64,000 bases of DNA from Acidimicrobiales bacterium (lineage in GTDB: Bacteria; Actinomycetota; Acidimicrobiia; Acidimicrobiales; JAKAVM01): contig DAIDHF010000008.1 of assembly GCA_027452005.1 (NCBI GenBank), positions 18,283 through 82,282 on the forward strand, read 5' to 3'. The notes beneath the pieces are model-generated. The model did not search any database, was not told the DNA's origin, and was given only the letters and a program-made list of their open reading frames with translations. Shown in pieces: positions 23,937-33,900 of the stretch (positions are counted from its first letter, which is position 1; every line of letters begins with the position of its first letter). A program made the position numbers and the translations under genes.

Positions 23937-26378
23937 ATGATTACCGAGGCCCTCAAGGGCAAGAAGATCGCCATTACCGGGTCTACGGGTTTTTTGGGGA
24001 CCGCCTTGGTCGAGCGTCTCCTCAGGCAAGTCCCCGACTGTGAGCTGGCTCTACTTGTTCGACCCACCAAACGTGGCCCCGAAGAGCGAGTTCGCCGGGA
24101 GGTCCTGAAAAATGACTGTTTTGACCTTCTCCGGGCTCAACTCGGCGACGCCTTTGACGAGACCGTCGACCGGCGAGTTAGGGCTATCGCCGGCGACGTT
24201 ACCACCAATGGGTTAGGACTGAATGCGGCCGGACGCGAGCAACTTAGCCAGTGTGACCTAGTCGTCCACTGTGCGGCAGCTGTCAGCTTTGACTCCCCAC
24301 TCGATCGGGCCGTCGAGGTAAATCTTCTGGGCCCAAAACGAGTCTGTGAGACCGTGATAGACCTGTCTAAGACGTCAGGCAACTCACCACATCTAATCGC
24401 CGTTTCAACTGCATATGTTGCCGGTTATCGGCGAGGCGATGCCTGGGAGCGCCTGTTGAGCCAGACCAACTTCCCACCAGAGGCGACCTGGCAAAATGAG
24501 GTGGACGCAGCCATGACTTTGCGGGCTGACATAACAACCCAGTCACGAACGGTTGAAAATCTCAAGCGCTTTGACTCCCTGGCGCGTTCGGAGATTGGGG
24601 CCGCCGGATCCCCTCTGATTGCCCGAAAGTCCGAACGGCTTCGCCAAGACTGGGTTCAAGATCGCCTGATCGAGATTGGCAAGGTAAGGGCACAGGGACT
24701 TGGCTGGCCAGACGCATACGCCTACACAAAGGCGCTCGGTGAGATCGCCCTGTCTGAGGTCCGAGAGAACCTACCCGTGTCCATCGTACGACCCTCTATT
24801 ATCGAGTCTGCCCTAGTCGAGCCGCGTCCTGGATGGATCAGGGGCTTTAGAATGGCAGAGCCCGTAATCATCTCCTATGCCCGAGGCCTACTCAGTGAGT
24901 TCCCCGGAATCCCCGAGGGGGTAATAGACGTGATTCCAGTCGACCTGGTCACCGGGGCCATTATTGCCGTGTGCGCAAAGACTCCCCCCGACCCACATAA
25001 AGGTTCCCCAATCCCGATCTATCAGGTAGCTTCGGGAAGCACCAACCCGCTCAAGTACGGGACCCTCGTTGACACCGTTCAGGACTGGTTCTCGCAAAAT
25101 CCGCTATATGACACCCACGGCCAACCAATCGACGTGCCCAAGTGGTCGTTCCCCGGTCGGGGGCGAGTTCAAAGACAACTAGAGCGCGCCGACCGTGTCA
25201 TGGAGAAAGCCGAGAGCCTTGCCAAGGCGGTTCCCTTTCGCCAGCTGGCCTCCCGGTTGACAGTAAAGATTGACTCCAAACGTTCAGATGCTAAGCGGGC
25301 GCTGTCTTATGTGGAACTCTACGGTTCATACACCGAGACCGAGGCAATCTTTAGGGTTGACAACCTCCTAGACCTCTACCATAGCCTTCCCAGAGACGAC
25401 CAGGAGACCTTCTGCTTTGATCCTCGGGTTATTGACTGGGACTATTACGTTAGAAACATACACTTGCCCTCGGTAGTCGACCATGCCCGAGCCCGGACCC
25501 AGCCCGGCAAGCGAATAAGCGCCTCTAGACGTGACCGCTCTCTCGCCGCAATTCTAAATCCCGACAGGAAGATTGCTGCGTTCGACCTAGAGAACACCTT
25601 GATCGCATCCAACGTGGTCGAGGCCTACCTGTGGCTGTCTACAGACAAGCTCCCACTTTCGGAGCGAGTTCGCATAATGGCCTCTTTGGCGGCCAAGGCT
25701 CCCGGGCTCTTGTCACTTGACATGCACGACCGCGGGGACTTTCTGAGGTACTTCTACCGCTACTACGAGGGCGCATCTCTCAAAGAACTTCAAGACAAAT
25801 CTGTTGAGATGGCCTCACGACTTCTCTTGGCCAGATCCTTTCCTGAAGGGATCAGGCGAGTTAGAAAGCACCGAGAACTAGGACACAAGACCATCCTAAT
25901 TACCGGGGCCCTTGACTTTGTAGTCCAACCCATAGCTCCCCTCTTTGACGAGGTTGTCGCAGCGGTGCCCGAGACTCGAGATGGGGTCCTGACCGGCCAC
26001 CTGCTCCGGCACCCTCCAACTGGGGAAGCCCGGGCCCAGATCATTGAGGACTACGCCAGATCCTTGGACGTTAGCCTGGAGGACTGTATCTCATATGCCG
26101 ATTCCTCCTCTGACCTTCCAATGCTTGAAATCGTGGGTTTCCCGGTGGCTGTAAATCCTGATCCCAAGTTATCTCTGATGGCTCAGCGCCGGGGATGGCA
26201 CACCGAGTCATGGACAACGACGAGGGGTGGTGCTAAGCCTCTCTTGGCCCTGGCAACTGGTCCTCAAGAAGACGAGTCACTATCAGTCCAAGTTCGCGAA
26301 ATGGCCCGAAAGTTTCAGACCATCTCCAAGCTGGCCTCGGCGCGTTGGACTTCCCGAAGACAAAAGGCCGAGCGGTGA
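23937..26378 (+). CDS. fatty acyl-CoA reductase-like SDR fused to a HAD-IB phosphatase domain
   Basis: This is an 813-residue fusion. Residues 1-380 form an extended SDR/NAD-binding-4 domain: ITGSTGFLGTALVERLL binds the cofactor, HCAAAVSFD and AYAYTKALGE (YxxxK) are the catalytic motifs, and the layout resembles fatty acyl-CoA reductases. After a linker, a HAD-IB phosphatase-like domain spans about 545-780. It has motif I FDLENTLIASN, motif II ILITGALDFV and motif III YADSSSDLPML. In motif I the second Asp (DxD) is Glu. The ATG follows AGGAG. It is the first gene of the operon, controlled by the paired TetR sites. It probably reduces an acyl thioester; the HAD role is unknown. Confidence 0.85.
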   Translation: MITEALKGKKIAITGSTGFLGTALVERLLRQVPDCELALLVRPTKRGPEERVRREVLKNDCFDLLRAQLGDAFDETVDRRVRAIAGDVTTNGLGLNAAGREQLSQCDLVVHCAAAVSFDSPLDRAVEVNLLGPKRVCETVIDLSKTSGNSPHLIAVSTAYVAGYRRGDAWERLLSQTNFPPEATWQNEVDAAMTLRADITTQSRTVENLKRFDSLARSEIGAAGSPLIARKSERLRQDWVQDRLIEIGKVRAQGLGWPDAYAYTKALGEIALSEVRENLPVSIVRPSIIESALVEPRPGWIRGFRMAEPVIISYARGLLSEFPGIPEGVIDVIPVDLVTGAIIAVCAKTPPDPHKGSPIPIYQVASGSTNPLKYGTLVDTVQDWFSQNPLYDTHGQPIDVPKWSFPGRGRVQRQLERADRVMEKAESLAKAVPFRQLASRLTVKIDSKRSDAKRALSYVELYGSYTETEAIFRVDNLLDLYHSLPRDDQETFCFDPRVIDWDYYVRNIHLPSVVDHARARTQPGKRISASRRDRSLAAILNPDRKIAAFDLENTLIASNVVEAYLWLSTDKLPLSERVRIMASLAAKAPGLLSLDMHDRGDFLRYFYRYYEGASLKELQDKSVEMASRLLLARSFPEGIRRVRKHRELGHKTILITGALDFVVQPIAPLFDEVVAAVPETRDGVLTGHLLRHPPTGEARAQIIEDYARSLDVSLEDCISYADSSSDLPMLEIVGFPVAVNPDPKLSLMAQRRGWHTESWTTTRGGAKPLLALATGPQEDESLSVQVREMARKFQTISKLASARWTSRRQKAER

Positions 26379-26425
26379 AATACTTGGTATTTTTCTCAAC
26401 ACACTTTCAAGAGGAGGGGAACTAG

Positions 26426-27748
26426 GTGCGAGCGTTGGTCTTTGAGAGAAATCTCCCAAGATACGGCCTGGCTAGAGTCTTCTCCAGCGTTTCCGGATCG
26501 GGGAAGGCGGTATCTAAGTCTCCCCTGTCATTTCAAAACGTTAGCCCTCCAAGTGTTGACAAACCCGGTTGGGAGACCGTCGACGTCTTGGCATGTGGGA
26601 TATGCGGCTCGGATCTGGCCACGGTAGACGCTGTGGCCTCGCGTTATTTCGAGGACATAGTCTCGTTCCCCTTTATCCCGGGCCATGAGATAGTCGCTCG
26701 ACGTCGCAACGGGTCAGGTGACCGGGTCGTAATTGAATCGGTCTTGTCGTGTATCCCCCGGGGCATCGATCCGCCTTGCAAGTACTGCGCGACCGGTGAC
26801 AACGGAAACTGCACAAATCTGTTTTTGGGATCTATTGAGCCCGGACTTCAGATCGGGTACTGTAGGAGTTCTGGAGGGGGCTTTTCGGAGTCTCTTTGCG
26901 TCCACGGGTCCCAGCTATACTCCATTCCAGATGATATTGGCGACCTGGAAGCGGTAATTATTGAGCCCACGGCCTGCTCTATTCACGCCGTGTTGACCGG
27001 ACATATCTCCCGAGACTCAACAGTTGGGGTACTTGGGGCTGGAACGTTAGGCCTATGCGTGACAGCTGCTCTCAGGTCACTAATAGATCCCAAGACCGTA
27101 CTGGTCAGCGCCAAGTACGATTTTCAGGCAGGCCTAGCTCGCAAGTTGGGAGCCGATGTGGTCTGCGAGCCTGGATCACTAGTAAGGACGGTCAGACGTC
27201 TTGGCTCGGGATTTGCCCTGGGATCTGTCAAGTCAACAGATAGGTTCCAGAACTCGCCAAAGAGCGGAGTGCCTAAGTCCTTGAGCGAGGGTTGTGACGT
27301 GGTTATCGACTGTCTGGGTACATCGGATTCAATTTCCACGGCCATGTCAATTACCCGCCCAAAGGGTACGATTATCATGGTTGGGATGCCAGCACGGGTA
27401 AGTGTGGACCTATGTCCCCTGTGGCACCGAGAGATTTCCCTGATTGGATCCTACGCTTACGGTCAAGAGGACCTAAGTAAAGTCCTGGCACCCGGATTTG
27501 AGCCCCCAGGATCTACCTACCAGGTCTTCACTCAAGTATCTCGTCGACCCCAGCCCAAGATGGTGAGGACCTTTGATCTTGCTATTGACCTGGTGAGGAA
27601 GTCAGCCCTAGGAGCGCTGGTATCGGCCAGCTATCCGCTGGAGAGATATATAGAAGCCTTTGAACATGCCGGGGAGAGTGCAAGGCGACGCGGGGTCAAG
27701 ATTGCCCTGGTGCCAACCCGGGCCAAAAAACAGGAGGAGACAAATTAA
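26426..27748 (+). CDS. zinc-dependent alcohol dehydrogenase (MDR family)
   Basis: This is a 440-residue medium-chain dehydrogenase. Catalytic zinc ligands are in CGICGSD and in PGHEIV. The structural zinc cysteines lie in PPCKYCATGDNGNC, and the cofactor fold is GVLGAGTLGLC near residue 210. It is longer than usual (about 350) because of an extended N-terminus and inserts near residues 255-280. The GTG start at 26426 has GAGGAGGGGA upstream. Its stop overlaps the next ATG (TAATG). In this operon it may interconvert the fatty aldehyde made by the reductase and an alcohol, or act on another lipid alcohol; this is inference. Confidence 0.85.
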   Translation: MRALVFERNLPRYGLARVFSSVSGSGKAVSKSPLSFQNVSPPSVDKPGWETVDVLACGICGSDLATVDAVASRYFEDIVSFPFIPGHEIVARRRNGSGDRVVIESVLSCIPRGIDPPCKYCATGDNGNCTNLFLGSIEPGLQIGYCRSSGGGFSESLCVHGSQLYSIPDDIGDLEAVIIEPTACSIHAVLTGHISRDSTVGVLGAGTLGLCVTAALRSLIDPKTVLVSAKYDFQAGLARKLGADVVCEPGSLVRTVRRLGSGFALGSVKSTDRFQNSPKSGVPKSLSEGCDVVIDCLGTSDSISTAMSITRPKGTIIMVGMPARVSVDLCPLWHREISLIGSYAYGQEDLSKVLAPGFEPPGSTYQVFTQVSRRPQPKMVRTFDLAIDLVRKSALGALVSASYPLERYIEAFEHAGESARRRGVKIALVPTRAKKQEETN

Positions 27749-29334
27749 TGCCTAGACCGGGTTTTTTATTAGAGGTCGAGTCTTCAAGTCCACCTACCCT
27801 GTTCTGGCACGGCGAGGGATTTCGACTGGAGCGTCTTCCGGTGGGCTCGCGGGTGCTCTACCCGCCTGAACCCCTCAAGGCACTAGAAAATCCCCGCGGG
27901 GCCATCAGGGAGGCCCTGAGATCGCCGGTTGGTGACGCGAAGCCCCTTGAAGACCTCTTATTTGCAGACATGAAGCTAACAATCGCCTTCGACGACGTCT
28001 CCCTCCCCCTTCCAGCCATGAAGGCTCCAGACATTCGACAGATGGTTATTGAAGAAGTCTTAGAGATTGCGGCCCGAAAGGGCGTAGACGACGTGGTCCT
28101 GATCGCCGCCTTGGCACTGCACCGGAGGATGACCGACGAGGAGCTCCGCCACTGTTTGGGCAGCCGGGTGTTCGACTCATTTTCTCCCCACGGTTTGTTG
28201 ACCCAGCACGACGCTGAAGACCCAGACAACCTGGTTCACCTAGGTCTTACAAGTCAAGGCGAAGATGTCGAGATAAACAGGCGAGCAGCCGAGAGCGATC
28301 TTTTAGTCTATGTAAATATCAACCTGGTCGCCATGGACGGCGGGCACAAGTCAGTGGCCACCGGACTGGCCAGCTACAAATCTATCAAGCACCATCACAA
28401 CCCCCAGACCATGGTGAACTCTAAGTCCTTCATGGACCAGCACCACTCAGAGCTTCACTCATCCAACTGGAGAATGGGTCGCCTAATTGCGAAGTCCGGG
28501 GTCAAGGTCTTTCAGATAGAGACCACATTGAACACCAACACCTTCCCGGAGAACTTCGGGTTTCTTCAAAAACGAGAGTGGGAGTGGGAACTCAAAGACC
28601 GCTTAGGTTTTATTGGGGCCTCAAAACTTCTTGGTCATACCCCCCGACGTGTTGCCCGGTCGGTATTTCACTCAATTTTATCCCCTCATGCAATGACCTC
28701 GGTTAGCGCTGGCGAAGTCGAGGCGGTCCATGAGATCACCACGGCAAACGTGCTCAAACAACAAAATATCGACGTGGAAGGCCAGAGCGATATTTTGACC
28801 ATGGGACTTCCCTATATCTGCCCATATAACGTGAACTCGATTATGAACCCGATACTCGTGGCCTGTCTGGGCCTGGGGTACTTCTTCAACATGTATCGAG
28901 GCCGTCCGTTGGTAAGGCAGGGTGGTGTTGTGATTATTAGCCACCCAACCAAGTGGGAGTTCCACCCAGTCCACCACCCTAGCTATATCGATTTCTTTGA
29001 AGAGGTTCTTGCCGACACAACAGACCCGGTTTCAATCTCGGAACGCTACGAGGAGCGCTACGCGACCGACCCGTGGTATCGACACCTCTACCGCACTAGC
29101 TACGCCTACCACGGGGTTCACCCGTTCTACATGTGGTACTGGTGCGCTCACGCACTAGATCATCTCTCGCAAGTAATCATCTTAGGGGGCGAGCGACGGT
29201 CAGTGGAGAGACTTGGATTTTCCTGTGCGTCCACCTTAGATGACGCCCTAGAGATTGCCCGCCATTACGTGGGCTCAAGTCCGTCGCTCACCCACCTACA
29301 TTCCCCGCCTGTCTTGATGGCCAACGTCACCTAA
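27748..29334 (+). CDS. LarA/DUF2088 family protein
   Basis: This is a 528-residue protein with the N-terminal LarA (nickel-dependent lactate racemase family) domain. Segments matching the family are LTIAFDDVSLPLP, VLIAALALHRRMTDEEL and MDGGHKSVATGL, where the His and Lys could correspond to the nickel-pincer contacts. Many LarA homologues isomerise other 2-hydroxyacids, so the substrate here is open. No lar maturation genes (larB/C/E) are in view. Its ATG overlaps the stop of the alcohol dehydrogenase, and an acyltransferase follows after 5 bases, which ties it to lipid or hydroxyacid chemistry. Confidence 0.75.
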   Translation: MPRPGFLLEVESSSPPTLFWHGEGFRLERLPVGSRVLYPPEPLKALENPRGAIREALRSPVGDAKPLEDLLFADMKLTIAFDDVSLPLPAMKAPDIRQMVIEEVLEIAARKGVDDVVLIAALALHRRMTDEELRHCLGSRVFDSFSPHGLLTQHDAEDPDNLVHLGLTSQGEDVEINRRAAESDLLVYVNINLVAMDGGHKSVATGLASYKSIKHHHNPQTMVNSKSFMDQHHSELHSSNWRMGRLIAKSGVKVFQIETTLNTNTFPENFGFLQKREWEWELKDRLGFIGASKLLGHTPRRVARSVFHSILSPHAMTSVSAGEVEAVHEITTANVLKQQNIDVEGQSDILTMGLPYICPYNVNSIMNPILVACLGLGYFFNMYRGRPLVRQGGVVIISHPTKWEFHPVHHPSYIDFFEEVLADTTDPVSISERYEERYATDPWYRHLYRTSYAYHGVHPFYMWYWCAHALDHLSQVIILGGERRSVERLGFSCASTLDDALEIARHYVGSSPSLTHLHSPPVLMANVT

Positions 29335-29339
29335 ATGTC

Positions 29340-30236
29340 GTGTTAGAAGAGTTTACTTCAATTCTTAAACGGCGGATGCAGGGATTGTCATTCCCCTACT
29401 CCAAGCCCACCTGGCCGGGTTCGGTGGAAAGACCGCTCAAGGCTTCCAAGCTCGGGGTAAATTACGACAGCGCCTGGTCACGGAGGTACTTCGCGCGACT
29501 GGCTCGGGCTGGTCTAATTGACTGGGTGGCCAGACCAGCAATTGGTACCTTAGCTCCTGTAAGGGTTCACGGAGTCGACTATCTGGACTCAGTTGACGGA
29601 CCGGTTATATTTGCGGCCAACCACTCAAGTCACCTCGATACCGTTGTTCTCCTTACATCGCTCCCGGACAGATTTAGACATAGATGCCTAGTGGCTGCGG
29701 GGGCTGATTACTTTTTTGACAAGACCTTCAAGGCCCACCTGTGGTCACTGGCCACCGGCGCGATACCGATTGAAAGAAACCGAGTGGACCGCAAATCCGC
29801 CAACTTGGCCATTGAGCTAATCGACCAGGGATGGAACCTAATTATCTTTCCCGAAGGAGGGAGGAGTCCCGACGGTTGGACCCAGTCCTTCAAGCCAGGC
29901 GTCTCCTATCTCGCGAAAAAGACCGGGGTCCCAATAGTTCCGGTGTATCTCCATGGAACTCGTCAAGTCCTTCCCAAGGACTCCAAGAGGATAACCCATG
30001 GCGCGACCAAGGTGGTCTTTGGGGAACCCCTACACCTAGAGCCCGACGAGGATCTTCGCGACTTTGCCACCCGGATTGAGACGAAGGTATATGAACTTGC
30101 CCATGAAACAGATGAGTCCTGGTGGAAGGCCCGCCAGGGGGCAGCAAGGGGAACTACGCCAAACCTAAATGGTCCAAAAGGCTCGAATTGGCGCCGTAGC
30201 TGGGAGCTAAAGGCTCGGGATCTGGATTTCAAATAA
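29340..30236 (+). CDS. PlsC-type 1-acyl-glycerol-3-phosphate acyltransferase
   Basis: This is a 298-residue acyltransferase. Motif I is NHSSHLD, motif II includes GAIPIERNR, motif III is FPEGGRSPDG and motif IV is VPVYLHGTRQ. It would transfer an acyl chain to lysophosphatidate or a related glycerol-type acceptor at the membrane. The GTG start lies 5 bases after the LarA-like stop, and it is the last gene of the four-gene operon. Its presence argues that the operon's reductase and dehydrogenase products end up in a lipid. Confidence 0.88.
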   Translation: MLEEFTSILKRRMQGLSFPYSKPTWPGSVERPLKASKLGVNYDSAWSRRYFARLARAGLIDWVARPAIGTLAPVRVHGVDYLDSVDGPVIFAANHSSHLDTVVLLTSLPDRFRHRCLVAAGADYFFDKTFKAHLWSLATGAIPIERNRVDRKSANLAIELIDQGWNLIIFPEGGRSPDGWTQSFKPGVSYLAKKTGVPIVPVYLHGTRQVLPKDSKRITHGATKVVFGEPLHLEPDEDLRDFATRIETKVYELAHETDESWWKARQGAARGTTPNLNGPKGSNWRRSWELKARDLDFK

Positions 30237-30274
30237 CTACCGCCTTGATCTCCGTGAAGGTAGGCTATTAGAAG

Positions 30275-30844
30275 ATGAAACCGCTCCGATTTCTAATGTC
30301 ATGTCTAGCCTGCGCAGTCTTCCTGGGGGCTTGTGGTTCTATCTCTGGAACCGCACCTAGTAAATGGGCATCTGGGTACTGCTCGGCGATGTTCTCTTGG
30401 TACACCCAGACCCAGTCTAAGACCGGGAGCTTTGAGTCTCTAATCAAAAACCAGTCTGACCCGACTCAGATAAAAGCTGACGCGCAGACGCTCATCCAAG
30501 AGGAAATAGCTCAAGCTCAGACACTTGAGTCTCAGATCCGTCACAATGGGACCCCAGCGGTATCTGACGGCAAGACATTGTACAATTCTTTGATCAAGGC
30601 CCTCAATGCCTATGACCAGGCCCTGGTTGGGGCACAAAACACCCTGGCACCAATCTCGACGTCGTCAATTACCAATCTAACAGGCGCGTTCAACCAAATC
30701 GGAAATACCATAGACGCCGCCCAGGTAACCCTTGGCCGGTCTCTCTCTTCAATTGGGAGGCAGTCCACCTCGTCAAGTGATTCGCCACTTGCTCAGGCTC
30801 TAGATACCAATAAGTACTGCAAGAACCTACAGTCGCTCAAGTAA
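30275..30844 (+). CDS. lipoprotein, unknown function
   Basis: This is a 189-residue predicted lipoprotein: MKPLRFLMSCLACAVFLGAC ends in a good lipobox. The mature part is helical and polar, with two further cysteines (GYCSAMFSW and KYCKNL) that could form a disulfide. I recognise no family. It lies 38 bases after the acyltransferase and may be read from the same transcript. The downstream 90 bases to the convergent giant gene hold no clear terminator. Confidence 0.75.
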   Translation: MKPLRFLMSCLACAVFLGACGSISGTAPSKWASGYCSAMFSWYTQTQSKTGSFESLIKNQSDPTQIKADAQTLIQEEIAQAQTLESQIRHNGTPAVSDGKTLYNSLIKALNAYDQALVGAQNTLAPISTSSITNLTGAFNQIGNTIDAAQVTLGRSLSSIGRQSTSSSDSPLAQALDTNKYCKNLQSLK

Positions 30845-30933
30845 CTAAATCCCCATAAGTCCGATTCGGCTCCCAAGAAAGACGAGTCTCTCCACATAAA
30901 CTTGTATAAGAGTTACAACTCCTACTACGGGGC

Positions 30934-33900
30934 CTATGGAACGGCCATCCCCACTACTGGTGAGGCAATTTGCTGTCCACCTTCGGATCCTTGGTAGGTT
31001 GCATCTCCAAAGGAGAAGATTCCTCCATCAGCCGCAACAGTCCAGTATCCTCCACCGTCGGGGGTGACTCCCATTCCGACCATCGGCCTAGCTAGTATCT
31101 TGTTGCCCATTGAACCGGCAAATGACGCATTGCCAAACGCAAATATCCCACCATCGGTAGCAACCTCGAAATAGCCAGCGCCATTAGACGTGGTAGCTAT
31201 ACCAACTATCGGCTTATTGAGTGGAAGTCCTCCCATTGAACCATAGAAGTGGGCATCACCGAACGCAAATATCCCACCATCTGCGGCCACCATCCAGTAT
31301 CCCTGGCCGTCTGGTGTTGGATCTATTCCTACAATGGGCTGATTCAGGGGTTTGCCGGCCATCGACCCAAATGAAGTTGCATCTCCCTCGGTTACAATTG
31401 CACCAGAGGTTGAAACAAGCCAGTATCCTTTTCCGTCGGCAGTAGACGCAATTCCGACCGTGCCAGGCAGAGAAGGCGTTCCGAGATTTCCTGCAGTGCC
31501 AAAGTTGGCTACCCCCCCAGATGAACTGGCCACCCAGTATCCCTTTCCATCTGGGGTGGCCGCCATCCCAACGACGGCCCCCGATAGTCCGCTAGCAGAC
31601 CCCAGAGACGTTACCGAGCCAAAGCCGAACACTTCGCCGAGAGAGGTAACCATCCAGTATCCCTGGGCAGCTGGGTTGTTCACAGGTGCCTGAACAACAA
31701 CAATCGAAATCGTTGCAGTGGCTACCTGGATGGGCGTGGAGCTGTCAATAACTTCAAAGGTAACGTTAGTTGAACCTGCCGATGACGGAGAACCCGATAT
31801 TGAACCTCCCGATGAAATTGCCAGACCTGCTGGCAAAGATGATCCAGAGGCCACCGCCCAAGTGTATGGCGACGTGCCACCGGCGGCAACTAAAGATCCG
31901 GTATAGGCAACTCCCACGGTACCTTGAGGAAGAGTAGTTGACGTTATTGAAAGAGAAGCCGTCTTGTTTACTGTAATTGAAAGGTTTGCCGTAACGGTAA
32001 CGGGCGGATTCTCAGAATCTTTTACCTGGACTGTAAAGCTCGTAGACCCTACTGCTGCTGGCACCCCTGATATAGAGCCAGTGGACGGTGCCAAAGAGAG
32101 CCCGCTGGGCAAAGAGGTCCCAGAGGCCAGAGCCCACGTGTAAGGTGCACTCCCACCACTAGCCGCCAGGGTTGCGTTATAGGCAGTTCCCACAACCCCA
32201 GCTGCCAGGGTAGTTGTTGAAATTGCCAGGGCAGCCGAGTTCACAACAAGCATTAGTGTAGTGGCCGATACTTGAGGAGGGACCGAGGTATCGGTAACTT
32301 GGACCTGGAACGAATAGGTTCCTGCCGATACCGGGGTACCTGAGAGAAGTCCCGCGCTAGAGAGCGTAAGTGAAGCCGGAAGTAGTGTTAGTGCACTCCA
32401 AGTGTAGGTCCCCGATCCACCACTAGCCCCCAAGGTAACGCTATATGCTACCCCTGCCGAAGCTGCCGTTAGAGTGGAAGTCGTGATCGTGAGGGTTGTA
32501 GAAGGTGCTGACGTGAGTATCTGACCTGAGGCGTCACCTGCAATACAAAGAGTAGTCGAGGCACACGCCAACCCGTTGATCTGAGTATTTACTGATCCTG
32601 AACTCGGTCCCGGGTCCATTGCGGCGACCCACCAGGCACTGACCCCGCCGGTTGGATTGACACTTCCAACAATATCGCCAGCCGTATCGCCAGCGGCACA
32701 GAATGAAGATGAGGCACATGCAATAGATGTAATATTCACGCCCACAGCCGGAGGACCTGGGCTTGACGTGTCTACCTGGGCGACTGCCCAGGTCGATGAC
32801 GCAACTGATGAGGGGTTAGCTGAAGAAACCACTTGGCCTTGATTGTCAACAGCCACACACAATGAAGTCGAGGGACACGCAATTGCATTCAGTTGAGGCT
32901 GTACCCCACTAGTTAGAGCCGGATCCTCTGTTATAGCTGTCCAGTCCGATGCAAGCCCCCCACTTGGATTGGTAGAAAATATCATCTGCCCAATCGTATC
33001 GACTGCAATACAAAGAGAGGTTGACGGACAGCTAATTGAGGTTAGTGTCGGTCCACCGGTAAGGGTGGCCGATACCCAAGATCCACTTGTCGTTGGCGTT
33101 GTTGAATCTAGAATTCCTCCTGCGGCGTCAACGGCTATACACATCGTGGAAGAGGCGCAGCTAACTGCCTTTATATTTGACGAAACAGAATCGGTAGCTA
33201 CCTGGGTCCACGTACCAGGGGTAGCAGTTGGATTGGCCGTTAGTACCCGGCCCGCGTTATCAACCCCAATACAAAGGGTTGTGCTTGGACATGACAGTGA
33301 CGCAATTGAGTTAGAGCTGTCAACCCCAGGATATGACACCCATGCGGCCTTTGACCCTACGGGAATTGACGATGAGGCATCTGATGAAACCGATACATTT
33401 CCACTTGAATCACTAGCAACACAAAACAGTGAGCTAGGACAAGAAATTGACTCAATAGTGTCGACTGAGTCCTGAGGGGTTGCGGTTGCCGCTGTCCAGG
33501 TTGCCCCGTTGAAGGTGAAGGTATAACCGTAGTTATCGGTTGCTAAGCAAAAACTCGTAGACGGACAGGAAACAGAAGAAATATTGCGACCGGCACTTGA
33601 CACCGCACTGAGACTACTCCACGACCCGGTATACACAGACACTTGCCCGTTCGAGTTTCCAGCAACACATAACGACGACGTCGCACAACCCACGCTAATA
33701 AATCCAGCACCCCCGATTGCACTGGTCGTCCATGAACCGGGATGACCTACGTAAGCATTTGCACTTGAGTCTACAACTGCGCAGAAGGTAGTTGATATGC
33801 ACGATACCGCAGTTAAATCCGTTCCAGAGATGACCGTCGAAGTCCAGGTACTGCCTCCCGTATAGTTCAAGGAGTTCCCCACACTGTCCACCGCGATGCA

